Of a DNA stretch of 5,748 nucleotides, positions 1 to 4,848 are shown piece after piece. The DNA is taken from contig VAYE01000163.1 in assembly GCA_005883235.1 (NCBI GenBank), positions 1 to 5,748 on the forward strand, read 5' to 3'. How positions within the stretch are numbered: the first letter of the stretch is position 1; each line of letters starts with the position of its first letter. The position numbers were made by a program, and so were the translations under genes. The DNA comes from Actinomycetota bacterium (GTDB lineage Bacteria > Actinomycetota > Thermoleophilia > Gaiellales > Gaiellaceae). The notes below the pieces were generated by a model. It made no database searches, was not told the origin of the DNA, and saw only the letters and a list, made by a program, of their open reading frames with translations.

Positions 1-970
1 GCAGCGCGTTGGAGGAGCCTTGCACGATCCCCACGGGGCTCGAGATCTGCTTGCGTCCCTGGCGGTGCACGAGGCTGCCGAGCGACGTGACGATCCGCCC
101 GGTCGCGCGGCCGGTGAGCTTCACCGCCTCCCAGGCCGCCGTGGGGAATCCGAGCCCTGCTCCGCGGAGAACGAATCCGAGCCTGTACGCGCCCGCCTCG
201 ATCTTCGGGCGGACGGGGCCGATCCTCTTCAACCGCCTGTCCCGCACGACGACCAGCACCAGCGGCTTGCCGTGCGACGCGGCGATCCGGTCGCGGATCT
301 GACCGGCCGCCGCGGGCGCCCCGTTGATCTCGATGATGCGATCGCCCGGCCGGAGTCCGGCCTGGGCCGCCGGATGACTTGGGAGCACGTCGTCGACGGT
401 GGCGGTGGCTCGCCCGCCGCCGATCATGAAGAGGATCGTGAAGAGCGCGATCGCGAGCAGCAGATTGGTCCCGGGCCCGGCAAAGATGACTGCGATCTTC
501 TTCCAGGCGCGCTGGCGCCAGTACGCATCCCCGCCGAGCCCGTCGCGGAGCTCCTGGATGCCGCGGTCGGCGGCTCGTCGTGCGCCCGGCGAGACCAGCG
601 CGGCTGCGAGCTCGCGCTGGAGCGCGTCCACCTCGGGCTTCGCGCCTTCCATGTCGCCCTCCTCGAGCCGGCGGCGGAGCGCGGCGGTGACGGGGAAGAG
701 CTGCGGCCGCTCGGAGATCGCCCGGGCGAAGTACACGTCCACGTCCGACGGCGCCGGACGGTGCATCCCGGGGATCTTCACGTAGCCGCCGAGCGGGATC
801 GATCCGAGGCCGTACTCGATCCCCTTCCGCTCCCACTTCACGAGCGCCGGTGGAAAGCCGAGGTAGAAGCGGCGCGGGCTCATCCCGACCAACCGGGCCG
901 TGAAGAAGTGACCTGCCTCGTGGATGAGGATCAGGAACCCGAGCCCGAGGATCGCGACGAGCGTGCTCAC
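1..970 (-). CDS. rseP: RseP/Rip1-type site-2 intramembrane zinc metalloprotease (partial, 3' end missing)
   Basis: Site-2 proteases cut membrane proteins, typically anti-sigma factors, within the membrane. The frame is open from GTG at 970 to the left edge, 323 codons with no stop. The first membrane helix holds the zinc motif HEAGH (17-21, with Glu18 catalytic), followed by the family's GLGSIPLGGYVK (54-65) membrane-associated strand. Trp156 to about Ile183 (WKKIAVIFAGPGTN and onward) is the second membrane helix, and a single PDZ domain follows at about 190-260 (HPAAQAGLRPGDRIIEING). The last residues, SSPVGIV, match the stretch before the third helix. The LDG motif with the third zinc ligand and the final helices should lie past the edge. 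Between GGYVK and AGP there are about 100 residues, compared with about 35-40 in E. coli RseP. The extra part (roughly 70-149) is charged and helix-prone. The GTG overlaps the dxr TGA by 4 nt. No strong ribosome site is seen, so coupling is likely. Confidence 0.93.
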   Translation of the reverse strand, partial: MSTLVAILGLGFLILIHEAGHFFTARLVGMSPRRFYLGFPPALVKWERKGIEYGLGSIPLGGYVKIPGMHRPAPSDVDVYFARAISERPQLFPVTAALRRRLEEGDMEGAKPEVDALQRELAAALVSPGARRAADRGIQELRDGLGGDAYWRQRAWKKIAVIFAGPGTNLLLAIALFTILFMIGGGRATATVDDVLPSHPAAQAGLRPGDRIIEINGAPAAAGQIRDRIAASHGKPLVLVVVRDRRLKRIGPVRPKIEAGAYRLGFVLRGAGLGFPTAAWEAVKLTGRATGRIVTSLGSLVHRQGRKQISSPVGIVQGSSNAL

Positions 971-2028
971 GCGGGCTGGAGCCCCCGCTCCGCGACACGG
1001 CGCGTTGCCGCGTCGGCCTCGGCGAGCTCGGCCAGGTCGCGCGCGGGCGCGCCGTCGGCGGCGGCGAGCGACTCCTCGACGACCTCGGCGATGCCGAGGA
1101 ACGGGAGCCTGCCGTCGAGGAACGCGGCCACCGCGACCTCGTTCGCCGCGTTGAAGGCGCATGGGTACGTGCCTCCCCGCTCCCCTGCTTCGCGCGCGAG
1201 AGCGAGGAGCGGGAACGTCTCGAGGTCGGGCGCGGAGAACTCGAGCGTGAGACCCGAGGCGAGGTCGAGCGGCGGGATCGGAGTGGCGGCGCGGTCCGGG
1301 TAGGTGAGCGCGTACGAGATCGGAACGCGCATGTCCGGGTAGCCGAGGTGCGCGAGCGCGGCGCCGTCGCGGAGGCGGACGAGGCCGTGGACGACCGACG
1401 TCGGGTGGACGACGATCTCGATTCGGTCGTACGGGAGGTCGAAGAGGAAGTGCGCTTCGATCAGCTCGAGCCCCTTGTTGGCGAGGGTTGCGGAGTCCAC
1501 CGTGTTCTTCGGGCCCATGTTCCACGTCGGATGTGCGAGGGCCTCCTGCGGTGTCACGTCCGCGAGGTCTTCGCGCGTGCGTCCGCGGAACGGGCCGCCG
1601 GAGGCGGTGATGACGATCGAGTCGATCGTCTCGGGCGCGCGGCCCTCGAGGCACTGGTGGAGGGCGGAATGCTCGCTGTCGACCGGGAGGAGGCGCCCTT
1701 TGCCGCGCGCCTGCGCCGCTGTGGCGAGGTCGCCGCCCGCGACGATGCTCTCCTTGTTCGCGAGCGCCAGGTCGACGCCGTGCTCGAGGCACCACAGCGT
1801 CGCGGGCAGACCGGCGAAGCCGACGACGGCGTTCAGGACGAGATCGGGCTGCGCACGCTCGAGCAGCTCCGTGAGGTCGCCCCCGACTTGCGTGAGCGGG
1901 GCGAGCCCGTCGATCGGCTGCGTGCCCGACGCGGCGGCGCAGAGCTCGAGCTCCGGACGGCCTGTGACGATCTCGACCGCCTGACGACCGATCGACCCCG
2001 TGGCGCCGAGAAGGGCGATCCGTTTCAC
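967..2028 (-). CDS. dxr: 1-deoxy-D-xylulose 5-phosphate reductoisomerase, compact form
   Basis: DXR (IspC) rearranges and reduces DXP to MEP with NADPH, the first committed step of the MEP isoprenoid pathway in the cytoplasm. The 353 residues begin at once with the Rossmann strand KRIALLGATGSIGRQ (2-16). The active-site set is present: NKES (91-94), D117 and E119 in PVDSEHSA as metal ligands, ASGGPF (142-147), the mobile flap HPTWNMG (166-172), and NKGLE (184-188) with the third acidic ligand, followed by HPTSVVHGLV (208-217) and FNAANEVAVAAF (292-303). By recalled E. coli numbering (K125, D150, E152, S186, E231; 398 residues) it is about 33 residues shorter before NKES and about 10 shorter between the metal ligands and SGGPF. 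All catalytic residues remain. The start is GTG at 2028 and leaves no room for an earlier one. There is only a weak ribosome site (GAGCGG), which fits a leaderless start. It ends at TGA 969-967, sharing GTGA with the protease gene. Confidence 0.95.
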   Translation of the reverse strand: MKRIALLGATGSIGRQAVEIVTGRPELELCAAASGTQPIDGLAPLTQVGGDLTELLERAQPDLVLNAVVGFAGLPATLWCLEHGVDLALANKESIVAGGDLATAAQARGKGRLLPVDSEHSALHQCLEGRAPETIDSIVITASGGPFRGRTREDLADVTPQEALAHPTWNMGPKNTVDSATLANKGLELIEAHFLFDLPYDRIEIVVHPTSVVHGLVRLRDGAALAHLGYPDMRVPISYALTYPDRAATPIPPLDLASGLTLEFSAPDLETFPLLALAREAGERGGTYPCAFNAANEVAVAAFLDGRLPFLGIAEVVEESLAAADGAPARDLAELAEADAATRRVAERGLQPA

Positions 2029-2034
2029 CCGCTC

Positions 2035-2040
2035 AGTCTA
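2035..2040 (-). promoter_or_regulatory. Possible -10 hexamer of an internal promoter for dxr
   Basis: TAGACT on the minus strand fits the TAnnnT -10 box of the main actinobacterial sigma factor. Six nucleotides separate it from the dxr GTG, so a transcript starting at the usual distance would begin at or next to the start codon, giving a leaderless mRNA, which is common in actinobacteria. I find no convincing -35 hexamer 16-19 nt further upstream. This is a weak candidate that gains some weight because it sits in the only sizeable gap of the cluster. Confidence 0.3.
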
Positions 2041-2059
2041 GGGCGCTGGCCGCACCCTA
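2039..2059 (-). other. Possible RNA hairpin just upstream of dxr
   Basis: TAGGGTG (2059-2053) can pair with CGCCCTA (2045-2039) around a 7-nt loop, giving seven pairs with one G-U. It ends 10 nt before the dxr GTG and shares bases with the TAGACT hexamer. No U-tract follows. In read-through mRNA it could affect dxr translation or transcript stability. Chance is a real alternative at this GC content. Confidence 0.3.
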
Positions 2060-2092
2060 CGACCCTTCGTCCGTGGCCCCACGAGCCAAGTC

Positions 2093-2109
2093 CCGGTGTC
2101 AGACACCGG
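2093..2109. repeat. 17-bp palindrome in the gap before dxr
   Basis: CCGGTGTCAGACACCGG has two perfect 8-bp arms around a single central A. In RNA it would fold with a 6-bp CCGGTG/CACCGG stem and a 5-nt loop. No T-run follows on either strand, so it does not look like an intrinsic terminator. It lies 65 nt upstream of the dxr start and 55 nt past the stop of the preceding gene. It could be a repressor operator or one copy of a dispersed short palindrome. One window cannot decide between these. Confidence 0.7.
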
Positions 2110-2164
2110 CGCGGAAGCTGCGCATCCGGTGGGGGAAGCGGCGCGTCGCCTTCTACGCCTCGAG

Positions 2165-2713
2165 CTACCGCATGCACTGGCCCAGGCTCAGACGGCGACC
2201 CAGAAGCGCAAACCGGAGACCCGCCTTGTTCGCCTGCCGGATGATCGTTCTCGAATGACGGACGAACGCGTGCCACTCGGGCAGCGGCTCCAGAGCCTGG
2301 GAGAGGATCGCCTCGGTCGGGTGCTTGAGCTCCTCCGGGGTCAGCGGCCGAACCGGCGCTTTGTCCACCCTCTTGAACGCCGCATCGAGGCGCGCGCTGT
2401 CGCTGGCGAGGACGACCTGCTCGTGCTCGAGCACCCGAACGACTGAGTCGAAGGCCGCCAGCCAGCGGCGGTACGTCCATGCCGCAGTGCTCGGTGGCCT
2501 CACGCCTCGCAACTCACGGAGCTCGGCGCGAAGGAGTGGTATCGACTTGCGCAGCTCGTCCCCCGACCGCGGAATGGCCTTGTCTTTCTCGGAATATCGC
2601 GCGCAGATCTCGGCGACCCTGGCGCGGAAGCCCGCCGAAGAGCTCTCGTGCCGGCAGCCTGTCGCAGGCAGGACGCAAACGACGGCCGCGACAACAACGG
2701 TCGCCCGCGTCAT
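2165..2713 (-). CDS. Small predicted exported helical protein, possible lipoprotein, function unknown
   Basis: I do not recognise a named family. The 182-residue product begins with Arg3, then a hydrophobic stretch (4-15) and LPATGC with Cys20, resembling a lipoprotein signal peptide. The A-T-G-C box is weak because -3 is Ala, not Leu, and -4 is Pro, so plain secretion is also possible. The remainder is charged and looks helical: 52-70, 77-118 and 125-176 could form three or four amphipathic helices. The only other cysteines after the signal are Cys37 (EICARY) near the mature N-terminus and Cys180 (LGQCMR) at the very end, suggesting a disulfide tying the two ends together. Its ATG overlaps the cdsA stop as ATGA, so it is probably translated by coupling. 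It uses more A/T-ending codons (TAT, ATA, ACT, TCA, CCA, TTG) than its neighbours, suggesting weaker selection or later arrival. It lies where cdsA and dxr are usually adjacent. I am fairly sure it is a gene and unsure of its role. Confidence 0.72.
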   Translation of the reverse strand: MTRATVVVAAVVCVLPATGCRHESSSAGFRARVAEICARYSEKDKAIPRSGDELRKSIPLLRAELRELRGVRPPSTAAWTYRRWLAAFDSVVRVLEHEQVVLASDSARLDAAFKRVDKAPVRPLTPEELKHPTEAILSQALEPLPEWHAFVRHSRTIIRQANKAGLRFALLGRRLSLGQCMR

Positions 2714-3552
2714 GCGGCGCCGAAGGCGCGGATCACGTAGTACGACGCGATGCCGGCGAAGAGGATCGCGTCGATCCGGTCGAGCATCCCGCCGTGGCCG
2801 GCGAGCAGGCTCCCGGAGTCCTTGACGCCCACGTCGCGTTTCAGCGCGGACTCGAAGAGGTCGCCGAGCGCGGCAGAGAGCGCGATCGTGAAGCCGAGGA
2901 CGATCGAGCGCCAGCCGTCGACGAAGCCGGTTCGGTAGAGCGCGACGAAGGCGACGAAGACCGCGGCGGCGCTCCCCGCGACGAAGCCCTCCCAGGTCTT
3001 GCCCGGCGAGAGGACCGGGGCGAGCCGATGCCTCCCGATGAGCCGGCCCACGAGGTACGCGGCGCTGTCGGCCGCCCAGACGGCGATGAGAACGGTGAAC
3101 GCCGCCAGGTGCCCGTGGTCGGCGATCCCGCGTAGGAGGACGAGGTACCCGAGGCCGAGTCCGATCCACCCGGCGCCCATGACCGTCGAGGCGACCGCGA
3201 CGGTCGGCGAGCTTCGGGTCCGCGCCACGAGATGGAGAAGAAACGCGAGGCCGAAGGTCGCCGTGAACCCGGCGAGCATCCACTCGACGCCGCCGAGCTG
3301 CACTCCGAGCAGCGTGAGGGCGAAGCCTGCGAAGCCGGCCAGGGCGAGCGGCCGCAGCTCGCGGATCATCCCGAAGTACTCGTGGAGCGCGATCGCCCCG
3401 GCGACGGCGGCGAGCCCCAGGACCCACCAGCCCCCGAGCCAGACGAGCCCGAGCACCGCCGGGAGCAGAGCCGCGACGACGAGGATCCGCGACCAGAACC
3501 CGCTCGGCGCGCGGTCTCTATCGCCCGCCGAAGCGGCGGCGGCGGCGCGCAT
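2710..3552 (-). CDS. cdsA: Phosphatidate cytidylyltransferase (CDP-diacylglycerol synthase)
   Basis: This inner-membrane enzyme joins CTP and phosphatidic acid into CDP-diacylglycerol, the precursor of the bacterial phospholipids. The 280-residue protein is mostly hydrophobic, with about seven or eight membrane segments that I place near residues 23-40, 42-58, 69-87, 91-109, 119-140, 149-171, 190-206 and 216-233, and a last one after 261. Two family landmarks are clear: SPGKTWEGF (182-190), and the cytidylyltransferase signature at 235-261 with S235, K238-R239, K244-D245, H253-G-G and D258-R-I-D261, which carries the metal- and substrate-binding acidic residues. The usual Pro just before the GHGG is Ala251. 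The start is ATG at 3552 with GGAGG 3 nt upstream. The first 18 residues are an Ala-rich and charged cytosolic lead that shares DNA with uppS. It ends at TGA 2712-2710, sharing ATGA with the next gene. The call is secure. Confidence 0.95.
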   Translation of the reverse strand: MRAAAAASAGDRDRAPSGFWSRILVVAALLPAVLGLVWLGGWWVLGLAAVAGAIALHEYFGMIRELRPLALAGFAGFALTLLGVQLGGVEWMLAGFTATFGLAFLLHLVARTRSSPTVAVASTVMGAGWIGLGLGYLVLLRGIADHGHLAAFTVLIAVWAADSAAYLVGRLIGRHRLAPVLSPGKTWEGFVAGSAAAVFVAFVALYRTGFVDGWRSIVLGFTIALSAALGDLFESALKRDVGVKDSGSLLAGHGGMLDRIDAILFAGIASYYVIRAFGAA

Positions 3553-4267
3553 AGTCCTCCAGTGCGGAGCGGAGATCGGCCTCGCCGAAGTCGGGCCAGA
3601 GGCGGTCGACGAAGGCGAGCTCGGCGTAGGCGAGCTGCCAGAGGAGGAAGTTCGAGATGCGAAGCTCGCCGGAAGTGCGGATGAGGAGATCCGGGTCGGG
3701 CATGTCGGGCGCGTAGAGGTGCTCGGCGAGGAGCTCCTCGTCGACGTCCTCGGGCTCGACGCCGGACTCGACGATCCGCCGCGTGGCCTCGACCAGCTCC
3801 GCGCGGCCGCCGTAGTCGAACGCGATCCAGAGCTGGAGTCGCTCGTTCCCCGCCGTCTCGTCCTCGAGCGCGGCCATCCGCTCCCGGAGGTCGAGCGGCG
3901 CGCGGTCCCGCCGGCCGACGAACCGCGTTCGCACGCCCTCCTTCGCCAGATCCGGCAGCTCGCGCTCGATCGTCTCGCCGAAGATCTCCATCAGAGCGTC
4001 CACCTCGTCCGGCGGCCGTCCCCAGTTCTCGGTCGAGAACGCGTACACGGCGAGGGATTCGACCCCGAGGTCGATCGCCGCCTCGACGGTCCGGCGGAGC
4101 GCACGGGTGCCCGCCCGGTGACCCGCCGCGACCGGCAGGCCCCGCCGCCTGGCCCAGCGGCCGCTCCCGTCCATGATGATCGCGACCGAGCGCGCGACCC
4201 CGGGGAGGCTCGGCTCCGCCGCCGAGCGAGCCCCGGCGAGCGTTCGGATCTTCGTGAGGAGGTTCAC
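3518..4267 (-). CDS. uppS: Undecaprenyl diphosphate synthase (cis-prenyltransferase)
   Basis: UppS adds isopentenyl diphosphate units in cis to a farnesyl primer, making the C55 lipid carrier for peptidoglycan and other surface polymers. In actinobacteria the product chain length can differ, so the exact polyprenol is uncertain. The 249-residue protein carries VAIIMDGSGRWA (28-39), the substrate-binding AGHRAG (48-53), AFSTENWGRPPDEVDALM (76-93), IAFDYGGRAEL (148-158), DLLIRTSGELRISNFLLWQLAY (193-214) and LWPDF (223-227). These are the five conserved family regions with catalytic Asp33. Two positions differ from the usual pattern: Ser35 replaces Asn of MDGNGRW, and Asp151 replaces Asn of the common NYGGR. 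The start is GTG at 4267. No other in-frame start lies before the catalytic strand and no Shine-Dalgarno site is close, so expression may rely on coupling to frr. It ends in a poly-Arg tail encoded inside the cdsA start, with a 35-nt overlap. Confidence 0.95.
   Translation of the reverse strand: MNLLTKIRTLAGARSAAEPSLPGVARSVAIIMDGSGRWARRRGLPVAAGHRAGTRALRRTVEAAIDLGVESLAVYAFSTENWGRPPDEVDALMEIFGETIERELPDLAKEGVRTRFVGRRDRAPLDLRERMAALEDETAGNERLQLWIAFDYGGRAELVEATRRIVESGVEPEDVDEELLAEHLYAPDMPDPDLLIRTSGELRISNFLLWQLAYAELAFVDRLWPDFGEADLRSALEDYARRRRRFGGR
3533..3547. repeat. (GCG)5 trinucleotide run in the uppS/cdsA overlap
   Basis: Five perfect GCG units on the plus strand lie within the 35-nt overlap of two genes. 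On the minus strand the run is read in one frame as Arg codons near the UppS C-terminus (RRRRRFGGR) and in the other as Ala codons at the CdsA N-terminus (MRAAAAAS). A gain or loss of one unit would stay in frame for both proteins. Confidence 0.75.
3556..3560 (-). promoter_or_regulatory. Ribosome binding site of cdsA
   Basis: GGAGG sits only 3 nt (ACT) before the ATG at 3552, inside uppS codons for LED. The spacing is shorter than the usual 5-9 nt, but this is the only close match and it supports ATG at 3552 as the start in spite of the 35-nt overlap. Confidence 0.6.
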
Positions 4268-4272
4268 GGGGC

Positions 4273-4284
4273 GGGCCGCGGCCC
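4273..4284 (-). repeat. 12-bp perfect palindrome in the frr-uppS gap
   Basis: GGGCCGCGGCCC reads the same on both strands and fills most of the 17-nt gap, ending 5 nt before the uppS GTG. In RNA it could fold as a short hairpin (GGGC/GCCC), or the GGGGC at 4285-4281 could pair with GCCCC at 4272-4268, flush against the start codon. There is no U-tract, so it is not an intrinsic terminator. In DNA this GC-rich it could also be chance. Confidence 0.35.
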
Positions 4285-4848
4285 CTATACCTCCATGATC
4301 TCGGCTTCTTTGTGCTTCAGGAGCTCGTCGATCGTCTTCGTGTGCTCGTCGGTCAGCTTCTGGACCTGGTTCTCCCCGCGGCGCTCCTCGTCGTCGCCGA
4401 CCTCGCCGTTGCGGACGAGCTCCTCGAGATGCCGCATGACGTCGCGGCGGACGTTTCGGATCGCCACCTTGCCGTCTTCGGCGTAGCGGCGGACCACCTT
4501 GACGAGCTCCTTCCGCCGCTCCTCCGTGAGCTGCGGGATCGGGAGCCGGATCAGCTTCCCGTCGTTCGAAGGCTGGAGGCCGAGATCCGATTCCTGGATC
4601 GCCTTCTCGATCGCCTTCACCGAATTGGGGTCGAAGGGCTGCACGTTCAGAAGGCGGGGCTCGGGCGCCGTGATCGTGGCGAGGTTCTTGAGCGGCGTCG
4701 GCGTGCCGTAGTAGTCGACCTGGACGCGATCGAGGAGCGCCGGCGAGGCACGTCCGGTTCGGACGCTGTTGAACTCCTGGCGGGTGCTCTCGATGGACTT
4801 GTCCATGCGCCGGGTCGCATCGGCGATGAAGTCTTCGATCGGTGGCAT
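4285..4848 (-). CDS. frr: Ribosome recycling factor
   Basis: RRF works with EF-G in the cytoplasm to split the post-termination ribosome complex so that subunits can be reused. The 187-residue length is close to the family norm of about 185. The hallmarks are visible: an N-terminal helix ending FNSVRTGRASPALLD (26-40), then VDYYGTPTPLKNLATI (44-59) and LLNVQPFD (66-73) of domain II, then IPQLTEERRKELVK (104-117), a VAIRNVRRDV segment (128-137) at the conserved Arg-rich tip of the long helical domain, and a C-terminal helix with QKLTDEHTKTIDELLKHKEAEIMEV. The start is ATG at 4848, immediately after the pyrH TAG and with a strong ribosome site. It stops with TAG at 4287-4285, 17 nt before uppS. 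Nothing in the protein looks unusual. The identification is secure. Confidence 0.97.
   Translation of the reverse strand: MPPIEDFIADATRRMDKSIESTRQEFNSVRTGRASPALLDRVQVDYYGTPTPLKNLATITAPEPRLLNVQPFDPNSVKAIEKAIQESDLGLQPSNDGKLIRLPIPQLTEERRKELVKVVRRYAEDGKVAIRNVRRDVMRHLEELVRNGEVGDDEERRGENQVQKLTDEHTKTIDELLKHKEAEIMEV

Larger units (their letters stand above)
2029..2164. other. Intergenic gap between the small exported-protein gene and dxr
   Basis: This 136-nt stretch is the only sizeable non-coding segment in the window. It contains the 17-bp palindrome, the hairpin and the TAGACT hexamer described separately. I see no tRNA, no intrinsic terminator with a T-run on either strand, and no credible short coding frame. 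The cluster is probably transcribed through it, with a possible extra start before dxr. Confidence 0.6.

Noticed and set aside
968..995. GC-rich imperfect hairpin (GGGCT/AGCCC) just before the rseP GTG
   Set aside because: The loop would be only 2 nt and the bases are within dxr coding sequence. Chance in GC-rich DNA explains it.
20..1303. Long plus-strand open frame of 427 codons opposite rseP and dxr
   Set aside because: The minus strand encodes two clear enzymes here. The plus-strand product is Arg/Glu/Asp/Ala-rich with no family motif, as expected from the mirror of GC-rich codons.
2093..2109. Reading the 17-bp palindrome as a rho-independent terminator
   Set aside because: Neither strand has a T-run after the hairpin, and dxr directly downstream probably depends on read-through.
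1348..2244. Plus-strand open frame of 298 codons spanning dxr, the gap and the end of the small gene
   Set aside because: Its composition is that of an antisense frame, it has no ribosome site or domain, and it ignores the boundaries of the genes opposite.
2025..2480. Minus-strand open frame of 151 codons in another frame across the small exported-protein gene and the gap
   Set aside because: It overlaps the better-supported frame, has a Gly/Arg/Ala-rich product, and lacks a ribosome site. The competing frame has an ATGA coupling and a signal-like start.
2165..3427. Extending the small exported protein upstream in frame to a 420-residue protein
   Set aside because: The frame stays open upstream only opposite the real cdsA frame on the same strand. 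The upstream part is Arg-rich nonsense, and the signal-like segment begins at the ATG at 2713.
2999..4486. Long plus-strand open frame of 495 codons opposite cdsA, uppS and frr
   Set aside because: Low-complexity Arg/Pro/Ala-rich translation, antisense to three conserved genes. It is a codon-bias shadow.
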